From Paraburkholderia caballeronis (lineage in GTDB: Bacteria; Pseudomonadota; Gammaproteobacteria; Burkholderiales; Burkholderiaceae), in contig NZ_FNSR01000001.1 in the NCBI RefSeq assembly GCF_900104845.1, forward strand, positions 992,001-1,056,000: DNA of 64,000 nt, in the 5' to 3' direction. Each line of letters starts with the position of its first letter. Position 1 is the stretch's first letter. The position numbers and the translations under genes were made by a program. Below are positions 10,556 to 19,847 of the stretch, piece after piece. Below the pieces are notes generated by a model that was not told the DNA's origin, made no database searches, and saw only the letters and a list, made by a program, of their open reading frames with translations.

Positions 10556-11878
10556 ATGAAACCAGCCTTCAAGACGGCGATCCGCGCACTGGGCGCCGGA
10601 GCCGTCACGCTCGCGGCATCTGGCGCATTCGCGCAGACCGTCACGATCGCGATGCTGAACAATCCCGACATGATCGAGCTGAAGAAGCTGGCGCCGGCGT
10701 TCGAGAAGGCGAATCCGGGCGTCAAGCTGAACTGGGTGATCCTCGAAGAGAACGTGCTGCGCCAGCGCGCGACCACCGACATCACGACCAACAGCGGCCA
10801 GTTCGACGTGGTGATGATCGGCGCATACGAGGCGCCGCAGTGGGGCAAGCGCGGCTGGCTGTCGCCGATGACGAACCTGGCCGCGAGCTACGACCTGAAC
10901 GACGTCGTGAAGACCGCGCGCGACGGCCTGTCGTACAACGGCACGCTGTATGCGCTGCCGTTCTACGTCGAAAGCTCGATGACCTATTACCGCAAGGACC
11001 TGTTCGCGGCGAAGGGCCTGAAGATGCCCGACCAGCCGACCTACGACCAGATCGCGCAGTTCGCCGACAAGCTGACCGACAAGGCGGCCGGCACCTACGG
11101 CATCTGCCTGCGCGGCAAGGCGGGCTGGGGCGAGAACATGGCGTACGTGTCGACGGTCGTGAACACGTTCGGCGGACGCTGGTTCGACGAGAAGTGGCAC
11201 GCGCAGCTCACGACGCCGGAATGGAAGAAGGCGGTCGGCTTCTACGTCGATCTGCTGAAGAAGGACGGGCCGCCGGGAGCCAGCTCGAACGGCTTCAACG
11301 AGAACCTGACGCTGATGTCGTCGGGCAAGTGCGCGATGTGGATCGACGCGACCGTCGCCGCCGGCATCCTGTACAACAAGCAGCAGTCGCAGGTGGCCGA
11401 CAGGATCGGCTTCGCGGCCGCGCCGATCGCGGTGACGCCGAACGGCTCGCACTGGCTGTGGACGTGGGCGCTCGCGGTCCCGAAGTCGTCGAAGTCGCAG
11501 GACGCGGCGAAGAAGTTCATCGAATGGGCGACGTCGAAGGACTACGTCGAACTGGTCGCGAAGGATGAAGGCTGGGCGTCGGTGCCGTCCGGCACGCGGC
11601 AGTCCACCTACGCGCGCGCCGAGTACAGGCAGGCCGCGCCGTTCTCCGACTTCGTGCTGAAGGCGATCACGACCGCCGACCCGAACCATCCGACCGCGCA
11701 GCCGGTGCCGTACACGGGCGTGCAGTTCGTCGGCATCCCGGAGTTCCAGTCGTTCGGCACGGTGGTCGGCCAGAGCATCGCTGGCGCGGTCGCCGGGCAG
11801 ATGAGCGTCGACCAGGCGCTCGCCGCGGGCAACGCGGCGGCCGACCGGGCCGTTGCGCAGGCCGGTTATCAGAAGTAA
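10556..11878 (+). CDS. smoE: Polyol/sugar ABC transporter substrate-binding protein
   Basis: This 440-residue family-1 extracellular solute-binding protein has a cleavable signal peptide of about 27 residues ending GAFAQ. The mature protein starts TVTIAMLNNPDMIELKKLA, as in SmoE/MtlE polyol-binding proteins of alpha- and betaproteobacteria. It captures sorbitol, mannitol or a related polyol in the periplasm and delivers it to the two permeases encoded next. A good ribosome site (AGGAGACAAGCG) precedes the ATG. The symbol is by family and operon analogy. Confidence 0.9.
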   Translation: MKPAFKTAIRALGAGAVTLAASGAFAQTVTIAMLNNPDMIELKKLAPAFEKANPGVKLNWVILEENVLRQRATTDITTNSGQFDVVMIGAYEAPQWGKRGWLSPMTNLAASYDLNDVVKTARDGLSYNGTLYALPFYVESSMTYYRKDLFAAKGLKMPDQPTYDQIAQFADKLTDKAAGTYGICLRGKAGWGENMAYVSTVVNTFGGRWFDEKWHAQLTTPEWKKAVGFYVDLLKKDGPPGASSNGFNENLTLMSSGKCAMWIDATVAAGILYNKQQSQVADRIGFAAAPIAVTPNGSHWLWTWALAVPKSSKSQDAAKKFIEWATSKDYVELVAKDEGWASVPSGTRQSTYARAEYRQAAPFSDFVLKAITTADPNHPTAQPVPYTGVQFVGIPEFQSFGTVVGQSIAGAVAGQMSVDQALAAGNAAADRAVAQAGYQK

Positions 11879-12047
11879 CGTGGTGCGACGCGGGCGGCGC
11901 GCGATGCGCCGCCGCGCGCCCCGCTTGCCGTAACCGCAGTTGCCGCGGCGGCGTCCGGCTCATCCCGTGCCGGACCGGCAGCGGCGACGCGAACGCGCGC
12001 CGTTTGTCCCGCCGCGCGCTCGCGTAACCGAACAGGTGGTCACGATC

Positions 12048-12992
12048 ATGCGTCATCTCCATCCCCCCCTGATGTCCGCGCCCAGCCGCGATCGCGGCAA
12101 GCCCGCGCAACTCGTCGAGGAGCGGCGTTCCGCGTCGCGCTGGCTCGTCTCGCCGTCCGTCGCCGTGCTGCTCTTGTGGATGACGATCCCGCTCGCGATG
12201 ACGATCTGGTATTCGTTCACGCGCTACAACCTGCTGAACCCCGACCTGAAGGGTTTCGCCGGCTTCGACAACTACCGCTACCTCGCGACCGATCCGTCGT
12301 TCATCCCGTCGATCGTGCACACGCTCCAACTGATCGTGTCGGTGCTCGTCATCACGGTGGTCGGCGGCGTGCTGATGGCGGTGCTGTTCGACCGCAAGTT
12401 CTACGGGCAGGGCATCGCGCGCCTGCTCGCGATCGCGCCGTTCTTCGTGATGCCGACCGTCAGCGCGCTGATCTGGAAGAACATGATCCTGCATCCGGTG
12501 TACGGACTCGTCGCCGTCGCCATGCGCGCGGTCGGGCTCACGCCGATCGACTGGTTCGCCGAATATCCGCTCGGCGCGGTGATCGCGATCGTCGCGTGGC
12601 AGTGGCTGCCGTTCGCGTTCCTGATCCTGTTCACCGCGATCCAGTCGCTCGACCAGGAGCAGAAGGAAGCGGCGCGCATCGACGGCGCCGGGCCGTTCGC
12701 GATGTTCTTCTACATCACGCTGCCGCACCTGCGCCGCGCGATCGCGGTGGTCGTGATGATGGAGACGATCTTCCTGCTGTCGATCTTCGCGGAAATCTAC
12801 ACGACGACCGGCGGCGGCCCCGGCAACGCGACGACCAACCTCACGTATCTGATCTACTCGCTCGGCCTGCAGCAGTTCGACGTCGGGCTCGCGTCCGCGG
12901 GCGGCATTCTTGCCGTCGTGCTCGCGAACATCGTGTCGTTCTTCCTCGTGCGGATGCTCGCGCGGAACCTGAAAGGGGAGTACGAAAAATGA
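12048..12992 (+). CDS. smoF: Polyol ABC transporter permease 1
   Basis: This 314-residue MalF-type permease has six transmembrane helices and the EAA loop EQKEAARIDGAGPFAMFFYI, which contacts the ATPase. The ATG at 12048 was chosen because AGGTGG lies eight bases upstream; an alternative ATG at 12072 would remove eight residues. An open frame continues further upstream but is Arg/Pro-rich and not permease-like. The stop overlaps the start of the next permease by 4 bp (ATGA). Together with the second permease it forms the polyol channel. Confidence 0.92.
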   Translation: MRHLHPPLMSAPSRDRGKPAQLVEERRSASRWLVSPSVAVLLLWMTIPLAMTIWYSFTRYNLLNPDLKGFAGFDNYRYLATDPSFIPSIVHTLQLIVSVLVITVVGGVLMAVLFDRKFYGQGIARLLAIAPFFVMPTVSALIWKNMILHPVYGLVAVAMRAVGLTPIDWFAEYPLGAVIAIVAWQWLPFAFLILFTAIQSLDQEQKEAARIDGAGPFAMFFYITLPHLRRAIAVVVMMETIFLLSIFAEIYTTTGGGPGNATTNLTYLIYSLGLQQFDVGLASAGGILAVVLANIVSFFLVRMLARNLKGEYEK

Positions 12993-13864
12993 GCCAGCTT
13001 GCTGCTTCGACCGAAGCCCCCAATTCGCCGGACGCGGTGAACCGCTCGTCGTGGTTCGCGCTGGCGGGCCGCGCGCTGCCGGGCATTCTTGCGTGGCTGA
13101 TCGCGCTGGCGCTGTTCTTCCCGATCTTCTGGATGACGATCACCGCGTTCAAGACCGAGCAGCAGGCCTACGTGCCGACGCTCTTCTTCATGCCGACGCT
13201 CGACAGCTTCCGCGAGGTGTTCGCGCGCAGCAACTACTTCGCGTTCGCGTGGAACTCGGTGCTGATCTCGGCCGGCGTGACGATCGTGTGCCTGATCCTC
13301 GCGGTGCCGGCCGCGTATGCGATGGCGTTTTTCCCGACCCGCCGCACGCAGAAGATCCTGCTGTGGATGCTGTCGACGAAGATGATGCCGTCGGTCGGCG
13401 TGCTCGTGCCGATCTACCTGCTGTGGAAGAACGCTGGGCTGCTCGACACCGTGTCCGGCCTCGTCATCGTGTACACGCTGATCAACCTGCCGATCGCGGT
13501 GTGGATGGCGTTCACGTACTTCAACGAGATTCCGCGCGACATTCTCGAAGCCGGCCGCATCGACGGCGCGGCGACGTGGCAGGAGATCGTCTACCTGCTG
13601 ATGCCGATGGCGGTGCCGGGCCTCGCGTCGACCGCGCTGCTGCTCGTGATCCTGTCGTGGAACGAGGCGTTCTGGAGCATCAACCTGTCGAGTTCGAACG
13701 CCGCGCCGCTGACCGTGTTCATCGCGTCGTATTCGAGTCCCGAAGGGCTGTTCTGGGCGAATCTGTCGGCGGCGTCGCTGCTCGCGGTCGCGCCGGTGCT
13801 GATCGTCGGCTGGCTGTCGCAGAAGCAATTGGTGCGCGGCCTCACGTTCGGAGCGGTCAAATGA
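12989..13864 (+). CDS. smoG: Polyol ABC transporter permease 2
   Basis: This 291-residue MalG-type permease has six transmembrane helices, the segment FKTEQQAYVPTLFFMPTL after helix 1 and the EAA loop EIPRDILEAGRIDGAATWQE. The start overlaps the previous stop by 4 bp, and its own stop overlaps the HAD gene start by 4 bp, so the three genes are translationally coupled. It pairs with permease 1 in the inner membrane. Confidence 0.94.
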   Translation: MSQLAASTEAPNSPDAVNRSSWFALAGRALPGILAWLIALALFFPIFWMTITAFKTEQQAYVPTLFFMPTLDSFREVFARSNYFAFAWNSVLISAGVTIVCLILAVPAAYAMAFFPTRRTQKILLWMLSTKMMPSVGVLVPIYLLWKNAGLLDTVSGLVIVYTLINLPIAVWMAFTYFNEIPRDILEAGRIDGAATWQEIVYLLMPMAVPGLASTALLLVILSWNEAFWSINLSSSNAAPLTVFIASYSSPEGLFWANLSAASLLAVAPVLIVGWLSQKQLVRGLTFGAVK

Positions 13865-14571
13865 CGGGAGCGACGGGAGCGAACACGGCGGTGATCCGCG
13901 CGCTGATCTGCGACTGCGACGGCGTGCTGATCGACAGCGAGGCAGTGGCCGCGCGCGTGCTCGTCGCGGAACTCGAAGCGCGCTGGCCCGGCGCGCAGGT
14001 CGGGCCGGTCGTGATGCCGCTGCTCGGCCAGCGCATCGAGCGCGTGCTCGCCGGCGCGGCGGCCGAACTCGGGCGCACGCTGGGCGCCGACGATGTCGCC
14101 GCGATCCGCGCGGTGGCGGAATCGTCCGCGATGGAAGCGCCGCTGTTCCCAGGCGTCGCCGAGGCGCTCGGCGCGATCGCGTTGACGAAGGCGTGCGCGA
14201 GCAACAGCTACACCGCGGTCGTGCGCCAGGTGCTGGACCGCACCGGCCTCGTCGCGTTCTTCGGCGACCGCGTGTACTGCGCGGATCTCGTCGAGCGGCC
14301 GAAACCCGCGCCGGACGTGTATCTCGCGGCCGCGCGCGGCCTGGGCGTCGAGCCGGCCGCGTGCGTCGTCGTCGAGGACAGCGTCGCCGGCGTCACCGCC
14401 GCGCACGCGGCCGGGATGACGGTGCTCGGTTTCGTCGGCGGCTCGCACATCGGCCACGCGCATGCGCTCGCGCTGCGCGACGCGGGCGCGAGCGACGTGT
14501 TCGACCAGATGGACGCGCTGCCCGAACTGATCGCGCAGCGGATGCGCAACGCGGCGGTCGGCTCGCATTGA
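13861..14571 (+). CDS. HAD-superfamily sugar-phosphate phosphatase/phosphoglucomutase-like
   Basis: This 236-residue HAD hydrolase carries all four motifs: DCDGVLIDSE (nucleophile and acid/base Asp), the Ser/Asn of ACASNSYT, the Lys of ERPKPAPD and VVEDSVAGV. The capped architecture resembles phosphoglycolate phosphatase or beta-phosphoglucomutase. It is coupled by an ATGA overlap to permease 2 and lies before the ATPase gene, so it belongs to polyol metabolism. It may dephosphorylate a mis-phosphorylated polyol or sugar intermediate, but that is inference. HAD genes do occur in sorbitol/mannitol ABC operons of Burkholderia and Rhizobium. Confidence 0.85.
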   Translation: MTGATGANTAVIRALICDCDGVLIDSEAVAARVLVAELEARWPGAQVGPVVMPLLGQRIERVLAGAAAELGRTLGADDVAAIRAVAESSAMEAPLFPGVAEALGAIALTKACASNSYTAVVRQVLDRTGLVAFFGDRVYCADLVERPKPAPDVYLAAARGLGVEPAACVVVEDSVAGVTAAHAAGMTVLGFVGGSHIGHAHALALRDAGASDVFDQMDALPELIAQRMRNAAVGSH

Positions 14572-14655
14572 GCGGGCGGAGCGCACGCAATCGAAACAAC
14601 AGCAGCAACGCGGCGCAAGCCCTGCCGGCCGCGCCGCAATGAAAGGAGACACATC

Positions 14656-15765
<1,110 letters not shown>

Positions 15766-15850
15766 GGTGAGGGCGGCGCGGCTGCGTGGCGTCGTTGGGC
15801 GGTCGTGCGGGCAGGATGGCCTGGCCGTATGACTGCTCGTGCAGCGACGG

Positions 15851-16144
15851 CTAACCGGCCAGCAGACCCTTCAGCTCCTCCAGAAAGGAAGCGGTTGTGT
15901 AGCCCCAAAGTTTCGGATTGAAATCGTGTCCGTATAACGCGTAAAAGACTTCGTCGAGGTTTTTTCCGGCTTCTTTTTTGAACTTCGATATCTCGCTTAG
16001 CGTGTCCTCGATTTCTCCGTGCGAGCTATCCCTTTTGAAGCACGACACCACTTCCTCCAACGTGTCCCCCCAATAGTCGGAATCCTGATTGAGATACGCG
16101 CCGAACAGTGTGTGGAATTGGGGATACGATTGCTGGTCGATCAT
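15851..16144 (-). CDS. CdiI-type immunity protein for the adjacent RNase A-like toxin
   Basis: This 97-residue acidic soluble protein begins with the block YPQFHTLFGAYLNQDSDYW and has the short helical arrangement seen in the CdiI_2 immunity family, as I recall that family. It should bind and neutralise the toxin encoded immediately upstream. The start codon overlaps the toxin stop by 4 bp (ATGA), the usual toxin-then-immunity coupling. Base composition is very unlike the neighbourhood: a hand count over 15901-16020 gives 54 of 120 G+C (45%), against 88 of 120 (73%) at 16561-16680 in the toxin's N-terminal coding region. This points to acquisition by horizontal transfer. Family assignment is from sequence pattern only; an alternative is an unrelated small cognate inhibitor. 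Confidence 0.75.
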   Translation of the reverse strand: MIDQQSYPQFHTLFGAYLNQDSDYWGDTLEEVVSCFKRDSSHGEIEDTLSEISKFKKEAGKNLDEVFYALYGHDFNPKLWGYTTASFLEELKGLLAG

Positions 16145-16974
16145 TTCGGAAGGTACGACGTAAGAATGTAGTAGGGCATTCCGTTATGTCGTTCGAATGC
16201 AAGTACGACCCGAACTACGCTCATGTCCTTGAGTTTTCCCGTTGCTCTCGGGATGCCATAGCCGACTTTTTTTCCGACGTCCAGTTCCAGAACCAGCGGG
16301 CGCATCGGATTTGTCCGAGACCAGTTCCTGATTGCCAAGGCATTCGATTCCATCACTCTGGAAATTGCCCATTCCGCCGCCTGCAAGTTCCGGAACGACG
16401 ACACCACGTCTCGTTTCGGCTCCAATCGTAACCGCTCCAGCAACTGCGCCTCGGTCCGCCCGACATGCTTGCGCAGCGTATGCCCTCCAACGCGGCTGCC
16501 GGCTTTCGCCTCGTGCATGTCGAGGCTGATGCGGCCCAGCGTGACCCGTGCCGCGCGCGCCGCGCGGATCGAGCCCGCGAAGCCGAACGGCACCGCGATA
16601 TCGAGCGACAGCCCGATGCGGCTCGCGAGGTCGGGGCTCGCGTTCATCGCTTCGGCCAGCTTCGCGGCGCCGCGCTGCGTCAGCGTGTCCGTATCCTGAG
16701 CAGTCCAGACCTGCCGCCAGCCCGCCGCCGCCGTATCCGAGCCGTGCGCGCCGAACACGATGCAGCCGGCCTTGCTCGCCAGCGTCGGTTCGGGCAGCAC
16801 GCACAGCGCGCCCGCGCCGACCATTTCCAGCACGCCGCCGACGATCTGCAACCCGCCCCAAAGCCGGTTGGAAAGCATCTCGGCCTGGTTGATCGACTGG
16901 CGGCCGAGCACCGCCGCGAGTTGCGCTGCGCTCAGTACGACGCGCACGCCGTCCCGGTCATCGGCCTGTGCCAT
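16141..16974 (-). CDS. RNase A-like polymorphic toxin (CdiA-CT type), stand-alone
   Basis: This 277-residue protein has two parts. Residues 1-150 are Gly/Ala-rich with hydrophobic helices (about 40-60 and 121-135) and no recognised signal peptide. Residues 153-277 match the bacterial RNase A-like toxin domain: GGHTLRKHVGRTEAQLLERL at 163-182, SSFRNLQAAEWAI, a central IRNW and the ending YYILTSYL. Putative catalytic residues are H170, R181, T272 and Y274. Their spacings (11, 91 and 2) nearly equal those I remember for the Yersinia CdiA-CT RNase (H175, R186, T276, Y278). It would cleave RNA in target cells and is neutralised by the overlapping immunity gene. G+C falls from 73% in the N-terminal part (16561-16680) to 48% at the 3' end (16141-16260), a sign of toxin-domain swapping. 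No CdiA/B, Rhs or VgrG gene is nearby, so the delivery route is unknown. Confidence 0.82.
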   Translation of the reverse strand: MAQADDRDGVRVVLSAAQLAAVLGRQSINQAEMLSNRLWGGLQIVGGVLEMVGAGALCVLPEPTLASKAGCIVFGAHGSDTAAAGWRQVWTAQDTDTLTQRGAAKLAEAMNASPDLASRIGLSLDIAVPFGFAGSIRAARAARVTLGRISLDMHEAKAGSRVGGHTLRKHVGRTEAQLLERLRLEPKRDVVSSFRNLQAAEWAISRVMESNALAIRNWSRTNPMRPLVLELDVGKKVGYGIPRATGKLKDMSVVRVVLAFERHNGMPYYILTSYLPK

Positions 16975-17096
16975 GCGGAAGCCCCCGCTACGGATTGAGA
17001 GGGCTTCGATGCTGCCAGGCGATCAGGGACCGCGATATGGGCGATGGATGATTCTGCGTCGAGTGCGGACGAACGAACGTCCGCCCGCGTGTCGCG

Positions 17097-18107
17097 TCAA
17101 CGCGGCAGCGGGTCCGTCGTGCTCCGCCGGGCGGTTTTCTTCGGCGTCGCCTGCGCGTCCTCCGCCGCGAGCGCCGCGCGCGCAGACTGCTCGTCGGTCA
17201 CGAGCCCGGACAGCCAGCCGCCGCGCAGCGCGGCGATCACCGCATCGCGCTTGCGCTCGCCGCCCGCGAAGCCGATCGTCGGCCGCTTCGGCGGCGAGTC
17301 GAGCCGCACGCTCGTCACGCGCCGGCCGGTCGCGGAGTCGATCCGCTGGCCGTTCGCGTCGATCGGCAGCCCGAGCATCTCCGCGATCGCGCCCAGCTGC
17401 ATCAGCTCGCGCACCTCGGCCGACGTGATGAAGCCGTCCTCGTGCAGCGGGCAATTCAGGCCCATGTTGCCGATCCCGACGAACGCGACGTCGGCGTCGC
17501 CGGACAGCGACTCGACGATCCGGTACAGCCGGTGATTGCACCACTGCGCGCGCTCGGCCTCGTTATCGGCGATCAGCGGCGCGGGCAGCAGGAAGTGCTT
17601 GCCGCCGGTCTTTTCGGAGATGTGCAGCGCGACGTCGTAGCGGTTCGACGAACCGTCCTGCGCGATCGCGCCGACCATCGACACGAGCCGGTGCTGCGGC
17701 CGTTCGAGTTGCGCGATCTGATCGACGGCCGCCTTCAGCGTGCGGCCGCTGCTGACCGCGATCACCATCGGCCGCTCCTCGGACAGATAACGCTCCATCA
17801 CCTGCGCGCCCGCGACCGCGAGCTTGCGGTCGATCTCGTCCGCGCTGTCGCTGTCCACCGGCACGACCTCGCACATCGCGAGGCCGTAACGCTTCGACAA
17901 CTGATCCGCGAGCGCGAGACAGTCCGCGAGCCGGTGATCGACGCGCACGCGGATCAGGTTCTTCTCGACCGCGAACGCGACGAGCCGCTGCGCGACCGGC
18001 CGCGACACCTGGAGCTTCTCTGCGATCTCGTTCTGCGTGTTGCCGGCGACGTAATAGAGCCACGCGGCGCGGGTGGCGAGATCGAGTTTTTCGTTGGACC
18101 TGGACAC
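17097..18107 (-). CDS. smoC: SorC-type sugar-binding transcriptional regulator (SmoC-like)
   Basis: This 336-residue regulator has an N-terminal helix-turn-helix (residues ~18-45, TQNEIAEKLQVSRPVAQRLV). A long sugar-phosphate-binding domain of the SorC/DeoR isomerase-like fold follows, including AVSSGRTLKAAV and VGIGNMGLNCPL. Such proteins (SmoC, DalR/SorC) control sorbitol, mannitol and arabinitol operons in response to the polyol or its phosphorylated product. A GTG start was chosen because it gives the conserved beginning SRSNEKLDLATRAAWLYYVAGN, whereas residues upstream look like shadow sequence. It lies 50 bp after xylulokinase in the same direction. The shared operators upstream of both polyol operons are its likely targets. 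Confidence 0.9.
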   Translation of the reverse strand: MSRSNEKLDLATRAAWLYYVAGNTQNEIAEKLQVSRPVAQRLVAFAVEKNLIRVRVDHRLADCLALADQLSKRYGLAMCEVVPVDSDSADEIDRKLAVAGAQVMERYLSEERPMVIAVSSGRTLKAAVDQIAQLERPQHRLVSMVGAIAQDGSSNRYDVALHISEKTGGKHFLLPAPLIADNEAERAQWCNHRLYRIVESLSGDADVAFVGIGNMGLNCPLHEDGFITSAEVRELMQLGAIAEMLGLPIDANGQRIDSATGRRVTSVRLDSPPKRPTIGFAGGERKRDAVIAALRGGWLSGLVTDEQSARAALAAEDAQATPKKTARRSTTDPLPR

Positions 18108-18157
18108 GGTGTTGGCCCTGCAATGGCGTGATCGACGGAGGACGTGCGGCGCGGTGC

Positions 18158-19639
18158 TTACGCAAGCCGCTCGCGCGACGGCTCGTACAGCGGCCGCACG
18201 TGCCGGTACAGCGCGCGGAAGCGTTCGAGCCGCTCGCGCAGCGCCGCGTGCCGCTCCGCGTCCGGCGTGTATTCGGCGACAACCGGCGCTTTCGTCAGCA
18301 CGTCGGCCGGCGAGCCGCCCGCCGCGAGCCAGCCGAGCCGCGCCGCGCCGAGCGCCGCGCCGGTTTCGCCGCCGCCGTGCTGGCGCGTCGGCGTCAGGAA
18401 CGCGTCCGCGACCAGTTGCGACCAGTACGCGCTGCGCGCGCCGCCGCCGAGCATCGACAGCGCACTGACCTCGGTGCCGGCGCTGCGCAATGCGTCGAGG
18501 CCGTCGGTCAGCGCGAGCGTCACGCCTTCGAGCACCGCGTAACCGAGCAGCGCGCGGTCGGTCGCATGCGTGAGGCCGAAGAACACGCCCTGCGCAAACG
18601 GGTCGTTGTGCGGCGTGCGCTCGCCGGACAGATACGGCAGGAACAGCGGCGCGTCGTCGAGCGCGTCGGGCGCGAGCGCGGCGACTTCGGCGAGCAGCGT
18701 CGGCTCGTCGGTCGATGCGAGCTTGCAGACCCAGCGCAAACAACTCGCGGCGGACAGCACGACGCTCATCTGGTGCCAGCGGTTCGGAATCGCGTGGCAG
18801 AACGCATGCACGGCCGACGCCGGGTTCGGCCGGAAGCGGTCGCCGACCACGCACAGCACGCCGGACGTGCCGAGCGACACGAAGCCGTCGCCGGGCTGCG
18901 TCGCGCCGATGCCGATCGCGCTGGTCGCGTTGTCGCCGCCGCCGGCCGCGACGATCACGTTCTCGCGCAGGCCGAATTCGCGGGCGACCTCGGGCAGCAG
19001 CGTGCCGGACGGCGCGCTGCCTTCCGCGAGCGACGGCATCTGCGCGCGCGTCATCCCGCACGCGTCGAGCAGCGCGTCGGACCAGTCGCGTTTCGCGACA
19101 TCGAGCCACAGCGTGCCGGCCGCATCCGACGGGTCGGATACCTTGCCGCCGGTCAGCTTCAGGCGCAGGTAGTCCTTCGGCAGCAGCACGCACGCGGTGT
19201 CGCGGAAAATCCGCGGCTCGTGGCGCGCGACCCACAGCAGCTTCGGCGCGGTGAAGCCGGGCATCGCGAGATTGCCGGCGACCCGGTGCAGTTGCGGCGC
19301 GCGGTCGGTGAGTTGCGTGCATTCGTCGACCGCGCGCATGTCGTTCCACAGGATCGCGGGGCGCAGCACGTTGTCGCGCGCGTCCAGCAGCACCGCGCCG
19401 TGCATCTGGCCGGACAGGCCGATGCCGCGCACCTGCGCGAAGGCGTCCGGATGCCGTTCGCGCAGCGCGTGCAGCGCGCGGCGCGTGCCTTCCCACCAAT
19501 CCTGCGGGTCCTGTTCGGCCCAGCGCGGATGCGGGCGCGACACGGTGAACGGCGAGCCGGCGGTGCCGATCGCGCGGCCGTCGGCCGCGAGCAGCAGGAC
19601 TTTCACTTCGGACGTGCCGAGGTCGATGCCGAGGTACAT
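18158..19639 (-). CDS. xylB: Xylulokinase
   Basis: This 493-residue FGGY kinase is a canonical xylulokinase: GIDLGTSEVK at the N-terminus, GLSGQMHGAVLLD, DAAGTLWLDVAKRDWSD, the catalytic Asp in AAGGGDNATSAIGIG, PYLSGERTPHNDP and the adenosine loop MLGGGARSAYWSQLVAD. It phosphorylates D-xylulose to xylulose 5-phosphate for the pentose phosphate pathway. The upstream dehydrogenase gene would supply D-xylulose from D-arabinitol, so the pair makes a short catabolic route. A second, more divergent kinase lies at 3154-4587. The start is the ATG giving MYLGIDLGT; no strong Shine-Dalgarno is visible. Confidence 0.95.
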   Translation of the reverse strand: MYLGIDLGTSEVKVLLLAADGRAIGTAGSPFTVSRPHPRWAEQDPQDWWEGTRRALHALRERHPDAFAQVRGIGLSGQMHGAVLLDARDNVLRPAILWNDMRAVDECTQLTDRAPQLHRVAGNLAMPGFTAPKLLWVARHEPRIFRDTACVLLPKDYLRLKLTGGKVSDPSDAAGTLWLDVAKRDWSDALLDACGMTRAQMPSLAEGSAPSGTLLPEVAREFGLRENVIVAAGGGDNATSAIGIGATQPGDGFVSLGTSGVLCVVGDRFRPNPASAVHAFCHAIPNRWHQMSVVLSAASCLRWVCKLASTDEPTLLAEVAALAPDALDDAPLFLPYLSGERTPHNDPFAQGVFFGLTHATDRALLGYAVLEGVTLALTDGLDALRSAGTEVSALSMLGGGARSAYWSQLVADAFLTPTRQHGGGETGAALGAARLGWLAAGGSPADVLTKAPVVAEYTPDAERHAALRERLERFRALYRHVRPLYEPSRERLA

Positions 19640-19847
19640 GGTGGGCGTCAAGCCTTCGTCGTTGGGATGCGCTACTTTAGCCGCGCGCGCGCCGCCGCGC
19701 CATGCGCGGCGACCCGGGGGGCCGCGCCGCGATGCGCGGCGGCGGCTTCGTAACGCGTGGAAGGGAGGCGCCGCGCGGCGCCGGACGACGCATGCGCGGC
19801 AGGGTTCGTGCGCGGCGGCCGGACGACGCCGGCGCGCGCCGCGTTCG
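19640..19847. repeat. GC-rich intercistronic region with repeated ATGCGCGGC
   Basis: The 208 bp between the arabinitol dehydrogenase and xylulokinase genes contain ATGCGCGGC at 19702, 19732 and 19792, and a variant ATGCGCGGG at 19850. GCCGGACGACGC occurs at 19780 and 19818. The stretch is almost pure G+C with many short inverted repeats, so the polycistronic RNA is probably strongly structured here. No coding capacity is supported. Confidence 0.5.

Noticed and set aside
16465..16998. Plus-strand frame opposite the toxin N-terminal domain
   Set aside because: Arg-rich shadow. The minus-strand frame has the coupled immunity gene and the conserved toxin motif.
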